NCBI RefSeq assembly: GCF_015207605.1
Contig: NZ_JADEWO010000030.1
Span: 1-64,000 of the forward strand
Direction: 5' to 3'
Length of the DNA stretch: 64,000 nucleotides
Source of the DNA: Oculatella sp. LEGE 06141
Lineage (GTDB): Bacteria > Cyanobacteriota > Cyanobacteriia > Elainellales > Elainellaceae
Numbering within the stretch: the first letter of the stretch is position 1; each line of letters starts with the position of its first letter. Positions 37,358 to 47,010 of the stretch are shown here, in pieces. The notes under the pieces were generated by a model that was not told where the DNA came from, made no database searches, and worked only from the letters and a program-made list of their open reading frames with translations. A program made the translations under genes and the position numbers.

Positions 37358-37933
37358 ACAATAGAAGCCCTTGGTCTAAATGGGACCTTAGGTTGCGTTA
37401 CGACTAGCGAAACAAAGAATAGCGTCATAGCAATCGATAGACTCCTCAGATCATAGGATGAATGAACTTACCAAGGGAACCGATAACTACTTCTGCCGGG
37501 ATGGGTACACTAGGTCAGGAAAAAGCGTTGAACTGCCAAGCAAAGTTTGAGAAACTTGGCGGGGGCGGGCAGGTTTGGCAACTCAGTTTCCTGTTCAGGG
37601 GAGTACTTGGAACAATCTTATCTCAGGACTTCAAAGTCGCCCTTAATGAAATATACGGAAATCCCCGTCTAAAATGAGCTACGGTCGATTTTTCCACAAT
37701 TCAAGCCTTAATTATGACGGCAACGTTGAATCAGTGATTCAGCCAGAATGCTGATTCTTGGAGCAAATGCTGTGTGATAAGAGTTACCGTCAGTTCCGCT
37801 GTTTGGATCAGCGTCAAAACTGAGCAGTTGATTCAAACAAGCCGACAGTAACCGTTACAGCGATCGCCCTTGAATGACGCTACTCCAGTTTTAAAGGTTC
37901 AATTCTCAAACGGTATACCCCTGGTTGGGATGC
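37358..37933. other. intergenic region before cobS
   Basis: About 575 bases. The 71-residue plus-strand frame at 37462-37677 has no ribosome site or family. I looked for a B12 riboswitch before cobS: the conserved B12 box and GCCACTG are not seen. A stem GCCAAG...CTTGGC with inner AAGTTT/AAACTT exists near 37538-37561 but is not followed by a T-run. Confidence 0.4.
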
Positions 37934-38746
37934 ATGGCAGATCCACAGCATGATGATCCGGCTAGACAGCCCTTGTCGTGGTTGAAGGCAAAGGTTCAGT
38001 TAGCGTTGGCTCGTTTGGCAGCAGCGGTTGTGTTTTACACCTGTATTCCTTTGCCTGCCACCTGGGTTCTGGAGTTTCAAACCGTTGCTCGTCTGGCACC
38101 AGTGGTTGGACTGCTGCTGGGTGGGGGGCTGGGGCTGCTGGATTTTGGCTTGCAGCAGTTGGGGATGCCTGTACTGACCCGCAGTACGGTTGTTGTGATG
38201 GTGTGGGTGGCAGTTACCGGAGGGCTGCACCTGGATGGCGTGATGGATACGGCGGATGGGCTGGCTGTAACCCAACCGCAACGTCGATTGCAGGTGATGA
38301 CCGATAGTGCTACGGGCGCATTTGGAGCGATGGCCGCGATCGCCCTGCTGCTGCTTAAAACCGCTGCCCTTAGCGATTTGCCGACCCTGCGCTGGGGAGT
38401 GTTAGCCGTTGCGGCAGGCTGGGGACGATGGGGGCAGCAGGTGGCGATCGCCTGCTATCCGTATCTGAAGCCGACGGGAAAGGGGGCTTTTCATAAAGCG
38501 GCACTGCCGTCAGCCTGGGACATCATTCCTGGATTGCTGTTGATGCTAGGAGTCTGTTTGCTGCTGGGACTGGGGCAGAGCGCTCAGTGGCGGTTGGTGG
38601 TTGGGCTAGTGGCGGGCGGCGCGATCGCCTTCGGGATGGCAGCCTGGTTTAGCTGGCAGTTGGGCGGCCACACGGGCGATACCTATGGTGCTGTGGTTGA
38701 ATGGGCTGAGGCTGGGGTGCTGGTTTTGGGTACGCTCTTACTGTGA
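37934..38746 (+). CDS. cobS: adenosylcobinamide-GDP ribazoletransferase
   Basis: 270 residues from the ATG at 37934; a TTG three codons earlier is less likely. Eight or so membrane helices with the CobS motifs: FYTCIPLP near the start, [16 protein letters not shown] with the acidic metal/substrate site, and [10 protein letters not shown], then [10 protein letters not shown]. It joins alpha-ribazole to adenosylcobinamide-GDP in the last steps of cobalamin assembly, in the membrane. The cobD-like gene at 51.6 kb supplies an upstream step. Confidence 0.96.
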   Translation: MADPQHDDPARQPLSWLKAKVQLALARLAAAVVFYTCIPLPATWVLEFQTVARLAPVVGLLLGGGLGLLDFGLQQLGMPVLTRSTVVVMVWVAVTGGLHLDGVMDTADGLAVTQPQRRLQVMTDSATGAFGAMAAIALLLLKTAALSDLPTLRWGVLAVAAGWGRWGQQVAIACYPYLKPTGKGAFHKAALPSAWDIIPGLLLMLGVCLLLGLGQSAQWRLVVGLVAGGAIAFGMAAWFSWQLGGHTGDTYGAVVEWAEAGVLVLGTLLL

Positions 38747-38975
38747 CGGAATCCTTTTTGGCGACGGAACCAAAGCAAGATGGATGGGCAGTTGTGGCGA
38801 TCGCTTCCGGGAATCTCAGGTCACAAAATCAGTCAGAATTAATTGAGTGCAAACGTCGAGTGCAGCATACCGAGCGCAATATAAATGAATGCTGAGGCGC
38901 TTGCCTGATGGGCTGCGAATGCCTGGTGGCCCACAGTAGGTATAGTTGAGTAGGTGAAATCTCCTTGATGTGATT

Positions 38976-39401
38976 ATGTCTCCTGATTGTGATGCTTTAG
39001 CACTGGAGTCGTTGGCCGCCTGTTCTCAAGCGCTGGGGTTGTCTCAAATTCAGCGGCATATATTTATCTGCGCCGACCAAACTAATCCCAAATGCTGCGA
39101 CAAGGCTGATAGCCTGGTGGCCTGGGACTACCTCAAGAAACGTCTTAAGCAGCTAAAGTTAGATATCTCGACCCCAGAGCGCCCTTCCTGTGTGTTTCGT
39201 ACCAAGGCTAACTGTTTGCGGGTGTGCCAGCGGGGGCCCATTCTGGTGGTGTATCCGGATGGAGTGTGGTATCACAGTACAACCCCAGAGGTCATTGAGC
39301 GCATTATTCAAGAGCATTTGATGGGCAATCAAATCGTAGAAGAGTACGCATTTTTGGTTCATCCTTTACCGGAATTGAACAAACAGGAGTCAAACGATTA
39401 A
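38976..39401 (+). CDS. 2Fe-2S ferredoxin-like (thioredoxin-fold) protein
   Basis: 141 residues from the ATG at 38976. The layout [14 protein letters not shown] ... [29 protein letters not shown] matches the thioredoxin-like 2Fe-2S ferredoxins related to NuoE and the HoxE group: the Cys pairs that hold the cluster are in the KCC and NCLRVC segments. Free-standing versions carry electrons or act as assembly factors. Partner unknown; it does not lie next to a hydrogenase or Ndh gene. Confidence 0.9.
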   Translation: MSPDCDALALESLAACSQALGLSQIQRHIFICADQTNPKCCDKADSLVAWDYLKKRLKQLKLDISTPERPSCVFRTKANCLRVCQRGPILVVYPDGVWYHSTTPEVIERIIQEHLMGNQIVEEYAFLVHPLPELNKQESND

Positions 39402-39815
39402 GATTTCTTTCACAACCCTGTAAATGGATGCGATCGCCTTCATTTGACGGAAGAATCAAATAGGGCTGAGCCAACCAAATGCCACAAAACTGGTACTCAG
39501 ACTTTTTCTATAGCGCGTAAATTTAACCCATCAAAAGAAAGGCAATATATAATATCGCGGTGAGTGGGGTGTAAACATCTGCGATTTTACTAAATTTTCG
39601 CAGGTAGGTTCGTTAGCTATCCTTTAATCAGGGAAAGACATGACTGGGAACTAGACCGACTGCAACCGTTTTGTCTATCCAACACCTTATCGAGGCTTGA
39701 AAGGATGCAGAACCTATCAAGGCTGCTATCAAGGCTAACTGAGGAGACAGAAAAGGGCACCTTAAACGAGTGTTGATAGACCTATTGTTGACCTAGGCGT
39801 GGTGAGTAACAAAGC
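39402..39815. other. promoter region of the response regulator gene
   Basis: About 410 bases with no gene. An AT-rich stretch (CAATATATAATATCG, near 39542) offers a good -10, and the downstream leader to the start of the regulator is about 250 bases long, which is long enough for leader regulation. Confidence 0.35.
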
Positions 39816-40463
39816 ATGAAGGAAAATAGTGTGGGAGATCACAAACGACTTTTATTGATCGATGATGATCCGAATTTGATCTTGTTAGTGAAAGACTATT
39901 TAGAATTTCGGGGATACGAAGTAGTCACTGCCGAAAACGGTCAAGAAGCGCTAGAGGTCTTGCAAAAAGATACGCCGGACATGATCATCTGTGATGTGAT
40001 GATGCCGCAAATGGATGGCTATTCACTGGTAGAGCATGTTCGTAAAGATCCGCGCACAAGCTGGATTCCAGTCTTGTTTTTGTCTGCCAAAGGTCAGAGC
40101 CAAGACCGGGTGAAAGGGTTGAATACCGGTGCAGATGTCTACATGGTGAAGCCGTTTGAGCCAGAAGAACTCGTCGCTCAGGTTGAGTCTTCTCTCAAGC
40201 AAGCGTCTCGGTTGATTCAGCGGCAGGAGAAGGGATCGGATTCGGCTCCCAAGATCCAGGTGCCGTTTGATGTTGAGCTAACGCCTACTGAACTGCGAGT
40301 GGTTCAATATGTAGCACGGGGCATGGCAAACCGCGAAATTGCAGAAGAACTCAATGTGAGTCAACGCACGATTGAAAGCCACGTGAGTAATATGCTCGGC
40401 AAAACGGGGCTGCACAATCGGACTGAACTGGCGCGTTGGGCGATTGAAAACAGCATGGCATAG
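39816..40463 (+). CDS. rre1: response regulator of the Rre1/Ycf29 type
   Basis: 215 residues. A receiver domain (KRLLLIDDDPNLILLVKDYLEFRGYEVV) with phospho-accepting Asp in ICDVMMPQMDG and the Lys of VYMVKPFEPEEL, followed after a linker by a LuxR/NarL-type HTH (LTPTELRVVQYVARGMANREIAEELNVSQRTIESHVSNML). The sequence closely resembles cyanobacterial Rre1 (Ycf29 in red-algal plastids), which in Synechocystis works with Hik34 and Hik2 in heat, salt and redox stress. The name is from remembered similarity. Confidence 0.85.
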   Translation: MKENSVGDHKRLLLIDDDPNLILLVKDYLEFRGYEVVTAENGQEALEVLQKDTPDMIICDVMMPQMDGYSLVEHVRKDPRTSWIPVLFLSAKGQSQDRVKGLNTGADVYMVKPFEPEELVAQVESSLKQASRLIQRQEKGSDSAPKIQVPFDVELTPTELRVVQYVARGMANREIAEELNVSQRTIESHVSNMLGKTGLHNRTELARWAIENSMA

Positions 40464-40521
40464 TTGCCGTTTCGCGTTACCTGGTTGACAAAGGCTATGA
40501 GTTGGGTGTGCTACACGTTCC

Positions 40522-41418
40522 CTAATCTAACGATTCTCTTGGTGCTTTGATTCGAGTTCTGCGCTCTACGATTTCTTTTAAGATCAAGGTGATGACGGCC
40601 AACAGCCCTAGCAAAATGGCTGCGGAGAAAGCAGCCTGCGTTTGATACTGCTTATACGCTTCCTCTACAAACAGCGGCAGGGTTTGCGTTTTACCGATGA
40701 TGTTGCCAGAAACCACCGCAACTGCACCAAATTCTCCCATTGCTCTGGCACTGGTTAGAATTAACCCGTACAGTAAGCCCCAGCGAATGTTGGGCAGAGT
40801 GACCCGCCAAAAGGTTTGCCAATCTCCAGACCCTAGCGTTTTGGCGGCCTCTTCTTGATCGCGACCGATTTCTTCTAATACCGGAATCACTTCACGCGCC
40901 ACAAAGGGCAAGGTGACAAAGGCGGTAGCAAAGACCATTCCCGGCAAGGCAAAAATGACTTTGAGGTTCATGCTTTCGAGCAGGGGGCCGAACCAGCCGC
41001 GCTGACCGTATAGCAGGACAATCATCAGTCCGGCGACGACGGGGGATATAGAAAAAGGCAAATCGATGAGGCTAATGAGCAAGGTGCGCCCCGGAAACTG
41101 GTTACGCGCGATCGCCCAGGCGGCACATAGCCCAAAGACCGTATTGATCGGCACCACAATTAGAGTGATGATCAGCGTTAGCCGAACAGCGTTGATAAAG
41201 TCTGGGTCGGTCAGGTTACTTAAAAATGGCCCCACCCCTTCACTAAAGGCTTGGACAAACACATTGAGAGCCGGAACGAACAGAATTAGCGCCAGGTAGG
41301 CGATCGCGGTTCCCACCAGCACCCACTTCACCCAGCGAGGTTGAGGGGTTGCCGGAACCTTCGCTGCCCCTTCAGAGGCAGCGGAGAACGGTTCAATGGG
41401 TTTCACTCTAGAATTCAT
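40522..41418 (-). CDS. cysW: sulfate/thiosulfate ABC transporter permease CysW
   Basis: 298 residues, six membrane helices and the permease EAA loop (EEAAKTLGSGDWQTFWRVTLP) that contacts the ATPase. Its start overlaps the end of cysT by 11 bases, so translation is coupled. Together with CysT it forms the sulfate channel fed by the binding protein encoded upstream. There is no cysA next to it, so the ATPase comes from another locus. Confidence 0.95.
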   Translation of the reverse strand: MNSRVKPIEPFSAASEGAAKVPATPQPRWVKWVLVGTAIAYLALILFVPALNVFVQAFSEGVGPFLSNLTDPDFINAVRLTLIITLIVVPINTVFGLCAAWAIARNQFPGRTLLISLIDLPFSISPVVAGLMIVLLYGQRGWFGPLLESMNLKVIFALPGMVFATAFVTLPFVAREVIPVLEEIGRDQEEAAKTLGSGDWQTFWRVTLPNIRWGLLYGLILTSARAMGEFGAVAVVSGNIIGKTQTLPLFVEEAYKQYQTQAAFSAAILLGLLAVITLILKEIVERRTRIKAPRESLD

Positions 41419-42262
41419 AACGCCGCCCCCACGCTTGTAAAAGATTGATGCCTAAGAGCAACAGCAAAGACACAACGAGCATGACGGTGCCAATTACCGT
41501 TGCGCCCACATAGTCGAACTGCTCCAGTCGTTGAAACACCAGCACGGGTGCAATTAAATCTTGAAACGGGATGTTGCCTGCCACAATCACAATGGAGCCA
41601 TATTCGCCCACGGCTCTGGAGAAGCCAAGGGCAACCCCCGTCAGCATGGCGGGAACAAGCGGCGGCAATAAAACTCGCCAAAAGGTTTGCCATTGCGATG
41701 CACCCAAACTCCAGGCCGCTTCTTCAATTTCTCGTTCCATCTCTTGCAGCACGGGTTGCAACGTTCGCACAACGAACGGCAGCGAGATAAACAGCATGGC
41801 AACCGCTACTCCCAACCGCGTAAAGGACACTCTGATACCCAGAGGTGCCAGTAATGACCCAATCCAACCGTTGGGGCTATAAACCGTTGCCAGGGTTAAG
41901 CCTGCAACAGCAGTGGGTAACGCAAACGGTAGATCGATCACCGCATCCATAATTCTGCGACCGGGAAACTCGTAGCGCACCAGCACCCAGGCGATTAGCA
42001 GCCCAAACACGCCGTTAATCAACGCTGTCACTAAGGCAGTGACGAAGGTGACATTATAGGCAGATAGGGCAATGTCGCTGGTAGCAATTTCCCAAAACCG
42101 GGCGGGGCCGGTAGTGCTGGCTCGCAGCAACAGGGCGATCGTTGGCAGAAACAGCATGATACTGAGATAAATCCAGGTGACGCGCCACGGTAGGGAAATG
42201 TGGCTGATGCGATCGCGCAACCGCTGCCAGGAGGAGGGATCGGATGTCTGGGAAAAAGTCAT
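41408..42262 (-). CDS. cysT: sulfate/thiosulfate ABC transporter permease CysT
   Basis: 284 residues, six membrane helices, with an EAA loop (EREIEEAAWSLGASQWQTFWRVLLPP) like that of CysW. The segments MDAVIDLPFALPTAVAGLTL and RAVGEYGSIVIVAGNIPFQ are typical of CysT/CysU. It lies between the sulfate-binding protein gene (73 bases upstream) and cysW (overlap), in a compact operon likely induced by sulfur limitation. Confidence 0.95.
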   Translation of the reverse strand: MTFSQTSDPSSWQRLRDRISHISLPWRVTWIYLSIMLFLPTIALLLRASTTGPARFWEIATSDIALSAYNVTFVTALVTALINGVFGLLIAWVLVRYEFPGRRIMDAVIDLPFALPTAVAGLTLATVYSPNGWIGSLLAPLGIRVSFTRLGVAVAMLFISLPFVVRTLQPVLQEMEREIEEAAWSLGASQWQTFWRVLLPPLVPAMLTGVALGFSRAVGEYGSIVIVAGNIPFQDLIAPVLVFQRLEQFDYVGATVIGTVMLVVSLLLLLGINLLQAWGRRYEF

Positions 42263-42335
42263 AGATCGAGCAAAGTAGAAGACAACGCGGCTAAACGGTT
42301 CTATCAGTAGAGGTTACTGAGTAGAGGTTATGGCA

Positions 42336-43406
42336 TTAGCCTCTGCCAATCGTGGCTTGAATTTGGTCAAAAAGAGCGCCATCGGCAAAGAACTTAGCTT
42401 GAACGGTATCCCATCCTCCCAGATCTTGAACCGTAAACAGCGTTTGAATGGGGGGATACTGCTCAGCAAATTCGGCAGTGACGGTTGGCTCTATGGGGCG
42501 AAACCCAACTTTGGCAAACTCTCGCTGGGCTTCTGGCGTAAATAGATATTGCACAAACGCTTCTGCGACAGCGCGAGTGCCGTGCCGATCGACATTTCTA
42601 TCAATCACGGCGACTGGATTTTCAATTGAAATATTAATGTCGGGGACAACATAGGGCAAATCTTGACCGTTTAACCGTGCCAGAATCACTTCATTTTCGT
42701 AGTTAATTAACACGTCCCCCTGCGCTTGTTTGAAGAAAACATCGGTTGATTCGCGGGCATCTCGCGGTAAAACGGGCGCATTTTGAAACACTTTGGTGGT
42801 GTAGTCCAGGGCGGTGGCATCTGTTCCGGCGGCTTGCGCCACTGAACCCCACAATGCCAAAAAATTCCAGCGGGCACCGCCCGATGTTTTGGGATTGGCC
42901 GTGATGACGCTAACATCAGCCTTAGCCAGGTCTGCCCAATTTGTGATGTTTTTGGGGTTGCCTGTGCGAGGTACTAATGCGGCAACGGACGTGTGGGCGA
43001 TCGCACCATTGGGAAGTTCCTGTTCCCATCCCGGCTGAATTAAACCAGACTGCTCTAGCTTTTCCACATCGAGCGCCAGGGCTAACGCCACCACATCAGC
43101 ATCTAAGCCATCTATCACCGCTCGCGTTTGGGAGCCAGAACCACCATAGCTCTGGTTGATGACCACAGTTTGTCCATGCTCCTGCTGCCATTGGGCGGCA
43201 AACTGAGGGATGATTTCTTTATAGGCGGCTCGCGTTACCGCAAAGGACACCAGGGTTAACTCGACGCGATCGCCACTCACAGTTGATGTTGAGCAGGCCG
43301 TTAGCCCAACCAAAGACAGAATTACAGCCAGGGTTGTGCTGAATCCGACAAGCAATAGAGACAACAATCTCTTCCACTGACGACGCTTCTGTTGACCAAC
43401 CATCAT
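42336..43406 (-). CDS. sbpA: sulfate-binding lipoprotein of an ABC transporter
   Basis: 356 residues. A lipoprotein signal peptide ends in LVGLTAC. The mature protein shows the sulfate-binding family: ELTLVSFAVTRAAYKEIIPQF, NQSYGGSGSQTRAVIDGLDADVVALAL, ITANPKTSGGARWNFLALWG and YLFTPEAQREFAKVGFRP. It binds sulfate in the periplasm and hands it to CysT/CysW. It is the first gene of the operon. Confidence 0.95.
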   Translation of the reverse strand: MMVGQQKRRQWKRLLSLLLVGFSTTLAVILSLVGLTACSTSTVSGDRVELTLVSFAVTRAAYKEIIPQFAAQWQQEHGQTVVINQSYGGSGSQTRAVIDGLDADVVALALALDVEKLEQSGLIQPGWEQELPNGAIAHTSVAALVPRTGNPKNITNWADLAKADVSVITANPKTSGGARWNFLALWGSVAQAAGTDATALDYTTKVFQNAPVLPRDARESTDVFFKQAQGDVLINYENEVILARLNGQDLPYVVPDINISIENPVAVIDRNVDRHGTRAVAEAFVQYLFTPEAQREFAKVGFRPIEPTVTAEFAEQYPPIQTLFTVQDLGGWDTVQAKFFADGALFDQIQATIGRG

Positions 43407-43605
43407 CCTGTCCTCGGCAAAATACAGTTACCCGGTCGGATTATGCGACTTAGGGTACAGCGATACATGATACACCGAAATTCGGGATCAGGGGCAGGCG
43501 CTGAATCTGGATCGGGGGCTGTAGGGCTTCACCTCGGTATGCTTCACGCTTTCTTATGCAATTATGCTTAAGAAGGGGCAGAGATTTGCTATATTAGCCC
43601 TAGTC

Positions 43606-43678
43606 GCTGGTGTAGCTCAGTTGGTAGAGCAGCTGATTTGTAATCAGCCGGTCGCAAGTTCGAGTCTTGTCACCAGCT
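43606..43678 (+). tRNA. tRNA-Thr(UGU)
   Basis: A 73-nt cloverleaf: acceptor GCTGGTG/CACCAGC, D arm GCTC...GAGC, anticodon stem GCTGA/TCAGC with loop TTTGTAA (anticodon TGT), T stem GCAAG/CTTGT with TTCGAGT, discriminator T, no CCA. It reads ACA codons. A TATATT box lies upstream at a distance typical of a tRNA promoter. Confidence 0.95.
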
Positions 43679-44179
43679 TTCACCCCCCTACGCAGGGCTA
43701 ATTTGTTGCCGTCAGAGACAATCCAAACGCCCTGAATTCTCGTTTTACAGAGATAAAACAGGTCATAGAAGGATTGAAACGGGTTCTTTGTCATGCGAAG
43801 CGCCCACTTTTCTGGTTTTCCGCAGGTGCTAATCCCTCACCCCCCTCCGATTAGGTTTCCGGTGAAGTGGCATCGATCGCTTCGCATTGCTGCTGAGTTA
43901 GAGAAAATCGGGACAGCGATTTAGAAGTGGTGAGAAGGCAACCGCAACGCCCCCTTGCCGCTCAACCGATGCGAAGCGCGCTGCAATGACTCAACAACCA
44001 TCCCTTGCGGAGGGGGTGTGGGGGACGAGCTCGTCCCCTGCTGGGGGTTTGGGGGCAATGCCCCCAAGTCTGCCAAAAATAGTGCCCACCGCCCTTCGGG
44101 ACGGGGTAGGACTTCCTGGCTAAAAGCTAAAAAGTCTGAGCCGTTGCCCCGCAAATAGTTTAGAAAAACGGTATCATAA
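43679..44179. other. noncoding region between tRNA-Thr and thyX
   Basis: About 500 bases without a supportable gene. The right half is GC-rich with a string of palindromes (44021-44067) and a further stem CCGCCCTTCGGGACGGGG (about 44089). Short frames on either strand are set by this composition and are not genes. Confidence 0.4.
44021..44067. repeat. pair of GC-rich perfect palindromes
   Basis: GGGGACGAGCTCGTCCCC (44021-44038) is a perfect 18-bp palindrome; eleven bases on, TTGGGGGCAATGCCCCCAA (44049-44067) is a perfect 9-bp-arm hairpin. The two sit in a G-rich run that looks like a REP-type dispersed repeat of cyanobacteria. No T-run follows. Confidence 0.65.
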
Positions 44180-45808
44180 TCATTCCTGACGGCGTTGCTT
44201 CAGCTTGGTATCTAACCGTTGCTCGGCTGCTAATCGTTCTAACCCATAGTTATTCAGATCAACAAAAGTCAGGTTGGCAACTAGAGTAGGGTGAACGGCG
44301 CGAATGTGGTGGTACATGCCTTGGGCGATCGCCCGATACGTGGAATGCCCTTGCCGCGAACTCCGCAATTCCACAAAATGGTATACCTCGCGCAGATTTA
44401 GCGTCATGCGCCATCGCACTCGATAGGCAAACGGCACCACATATTGCGCCGCGTCGGGTAAGTCAGTGTGAATCAGTTCAGCCGTTTCAGCCGCGTCATC
44501 CAATGCCTTGCGATACGGTTCTGCTAAATTCGCGGCCTCCAATTCCGGTGGAACAACATACCCATGACGAACCGAATACCGCTGACGTTCTTGAGTTAGC
44601 ACCCGATGCCGATGCAAGTCACGGTATGCCCCCAGATCCGCCAGCACATCAAAGGTGTAGTAGGTTTCTTCAAAGGCGCGTCCCGGACGATGGAAGCGTG
44701 TCGATCGCTCCCCTACATAGGTGTTAATAATTTCGGCCTTCTCAGATGTTGATAATCCTCTGACATATTCTTTGATTCGCTCCAGCGTTAAATCTGAATG
44801 CGGATAAAGGATCGAAGCAACGATTTTAATTTCGGCATCGGCATCGTACTCCACCAACTGCACAAAGGATGTTGCGGTTGGTTCAATGGGTTTTAGCTGT
44901 TGATGGGTGAGCTGAGCAGTGCGATCGCGGTTGGCAGACAAATACTGCGCGTATTGTTGCCCCCGTTCCGTTTTGGCGCGTTTCACAAACGACGGAATCA
45001 GTTGGTCTAGCTCTTGCTGCATTGCCAATCCCAAACTGCGAACTTCTTCATGGGGAGATGCCGCCAGCTTAACCAACATGTACTCAAAGGCGCGTCCATT
45101 GCCAAACAACCCCACATTGGTCAGCGTTGCCATTGGTAACAGCCCACGCAAGAGATCAAACGTCTTTGCCCGTGTAGCGCTGTTGTATGCCCGTTCCGAC
45201 GTATCTGTATCTCTAGGAGTGCAGGTTCGCACCCAACTCAGCAGAGGGGCGGTTAACGCTGTGTAGGTATCGAATAAGTGATCCAGGGTTGCTTCATATC
45301 GCAGTGCGTGGCTGGATGCCATGATAAACGGTTCGCGATAGTAGCGGTAGCGACCATTGATTTTCTGGTTAAACGGAACGTATCGGGTAGATTTCTCTAA
45401 TGGCGAAATGCCCAAACGGCTATCTTCTAGCGCTTTGGCGGCAATATTGCTAATTCCCTCACAGGCAATGTGGGCACCTCCCAATTCGGCGACAGAATCA
45501 TCGCCATAGCCAATCAAAACGCGATCGTAAAACGCTTCGGCTTGTTGAATTGCCACCAACTGATCCGAATTGCCGCCCGCCACGTTACCCACGATCCGTG
45601 TAAAATCGGCCTCGGGTGCCTGGATGAACTCATCTAGCAGGATACGACGTAACCCCTTCGTGCTACGGCTGTAGCGTGAGAACAGTGCCCCTTTGACCAC
45701 CTCCGGCAAGTTTCGCAACCCAAATACCGATCGCTCCAAATTGGTGACAAAAGGCTGGAGCAACCGCCCCTCTTGCTCAGTCAGCAACTCGTCTGAACCA
45801 ACTGTCAT
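44180..45808 (-). CDS. thyX: double-length FAD-dependent thymidylate synthase-like protein
   Basis: 542 residues, about twice the length of a classical ThyX. The C-terminal half has the ThyX motif (YRDLHRHRVLTQERQRYSVRHGY) and the later VELRSSRQGHSTYRAIAQGM segment. The N-terminal half has a related but altered pattern (YGDDSVAELGGAHIACEGISNIAAKALEDSRLGISPLEKSTRY) and no RHR motif, so it looks like a tandem duplication in which one half lost catalysis. It is expected to turn dUMP into dTMP with methylene-THF, FAD and NADPH. It is third in line behind dcd and dut, which make dUMP. Confidence 0.85.
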   Translation of the reverse strand: MTVGSDELLTEQEGRLLQPFVTNLERSVFGLRNLPEVVKGALFSRYSRSTKGLRRILLDEFIQAPEADFTRIVGNVAGGNSDQLVAIQQAEAFYDRVLIGYGDDSVAELGGAHIACEGISNIAAKALEDSRLGISPLEKSTRYVPFNQKINGRYRYYREPFIMASSHALRYEATLDHLFDTYTALTAPLLSWVRTCTPRDTDTSERAYNSATRAKTFDLLRGLLPMATLTNVGLFGNGRAFEYMLVKLAASPHEEVRSLGLAMQQELDQLIPSFVKRAKTERGQQYAQYLSANRDRTAQLTHQQLKPIEPTATSFVQLVEYDADAEIKIVASILYPHSDLTLERIKEYVRGLSTSEKAEIINTYVGERSTRFHRPGRAFEETYYTFDVLADLGAYRDLHRHRVLTQERQRYSVRHGYVVPPELEAANLAEPYRKALDDAAETAELIHTDLPDAAQYVVPFAYRVRWRMTLNLREVYHFVELRSSRQGHSTYRAIAQGMYHHIRAVHPTLVANLTFVDLNNYGLERLAAEQRLDTKLKQRRQE

Positions 45809-45826
45809 CTTTCTTCTCCCTCCTGG

Positions 45827-46309
45827 TTAGTGCTGCGGGCGATCGCCATCTACTTCACTATAGGCAATGCCCGTAGACCCAAAACCGCCGCTGCCCCGTT
45901 GTGATGCCGCCAACTCATCAACCTCTTCAAACTGTCCATACATCACTGGAGCAACCACAAGCTGAGCAATTCTCTGGCCTTTACTAATTGGGAAAGGAGT
46001 ACTGCTCAAATTGAGCAAGATCACTTTAATTTCGCCTCTGTAGCCTGCGTCAACCGTTCCCGGAGTGTTGAGAACCGTTATGCCATGCCTGAGCGCTAAA
46101 CCGCTTCTGGGTCGCACCTGAAGTTCAAACCCTGCTGGCACTTCTGCCGCTAGTCCCGTAGGGACGGCGACCCACTGCATAGGTTGCACGGTGCAATCTT
46201 CAACAGAAACCAGATCGGCTCCTGCATCGCCAGGATGCTCATATCCAGGCAACTTTGCTTCAGCAGTCAGGCGCTTAATCTTGACAAGCACGGGGCGATC
46301 GGTCGTCAT
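45827..46309 (-). CDS. dut: dUTP diphosphatase
   Basis: 160 residues, complete. The five trimeric dUTPase motifs are there: AGADLVS, RPRSGLALRHG, GTVDAGYRGEIKV, GQRIAQLVVAP and RGSGGFGSTG. It hydrolyses dUTP to dUMP, which protects DNA from uracil and feeds ThyX. It ends 18 bases before thyX, so the two genes are likely one transcript. Confidence 0.97.
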   Translation of the reverse strand: MTTDRPVLVKIKRLTAEAKLPGYEHPGDAGADLVSVEDCTVQPMQWVAVPTGLAAEVPAGFELQVRPRSGLALRHGITVLNTPGTVDAGYRGEIKVILLNLSSTPFPISKGQRIAQLVVAPVMYGQFEEVDELAASQRGSGGFGSTGIAYSEVDGDRPQH

Positions 46310-46410
46310 GCAACTCTCTATTCAACCATCGAGGCTCCAAATCATACCATTTCGGTTGGCCTGGAACACATCAATTACTGGTTTAACTGAGTCTGCTGGA
46401 TTGCACCCCT

Positions 46411-47010
46411 TCAAACGCGAGCCAGAGTAACCACTTCAGGCTGATCTTGATACTTGCCGCGCCGCGCATCATAACTCACGGCACACGGCTCTCCTTCTAA
46501 AAACAGAAGTTGCACAATGCCTTCATTGGCATATACCCGGCAATCGGCACTGGAAGAATTGGAAAACTCTAACGTCAAGTGTCCCCGCCATGCCGCCTCA
46601 GCAGGCGTCAGGTTGGCAATGATGCCACAACGGGCATAGGTGCTTTTGCCAATGCAAATCACAGTGATGTTATCGGGAAGCTGTAACCGCTCCAGGGCAA
46701 CTCCCAATCCATAGGAATGGGCTGGCAGGATAAAGAAATCGCCGTTCTGATCGTGATGAAGCGGTGTTGGCTCCAGGTTAGCGGAATTAAAATGCTTCGG
46801 ATCAACCACCGTACCGGGAATGTGGCGGAAGATGCGAAATTCGGTGGGCGACAAACGGATATCGTATCCGTAGGATGATAAGCCAAAGCTAATCACTGGA
46901 CGCAGAGGAGAGCTAGGTTCCACATTCACATTGCGAATCAAACTTGGTTCGAAGGGGGCAATCATCCCCTTCATTGCCATTTGTGCAATCCACGTGTCGT
47001 TTTTAATCAT
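46411..47010 (-). CDS. dcd: dCTP deaminase
   Basis: 199 residues matching the Dcd/dUTPase-fold deaminases: SFGLSSYGYDIRLSPTEFRIF, ILPAHSYGLGVALERLQLP, GKSTYARCGIIANLTPAEAAWRGHLTLEFSN and NEGIVQLLFLEGEP. It deaminates dCTP to dUTP, which Dut then converts to dUMP. Its ATG overlaps the stop of the BtuR-like gene by four bases. It lacks the C-terminal part of bifunctional DCD-DUT enzymes, in keeping with a separate dut. Confidence 0.96.
   Translation of the reverse strand: MIKNDTWIAQMAMKGMIAPFEPSLIRNVNVEPSSPLRPVISFGLSSYGYDIRLSPTEFRIFRHIPGTVVDPKHFNSANLEPTPLHHDQNGDFFILPAHSYGLGVALERLQLPDNITVICIGKSTYARCGIIANLTPAEAAWRGHLTLEFSNSSSADCRVYANEGIVQLLFLEGEPCAVSYDARRGKYQDQPEVVTLARV

Noticed and set aside
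37358-37933. B12 riboswitch upstream of cobS
   Set aside because: Conserved B12 box and core motifs could not be found; only weak stems.
43679-44179. possible gene in the GC-rich palindromic region
   Set aside because: Frames consist of G-rich repeats; no ribosome site, no conserved features.
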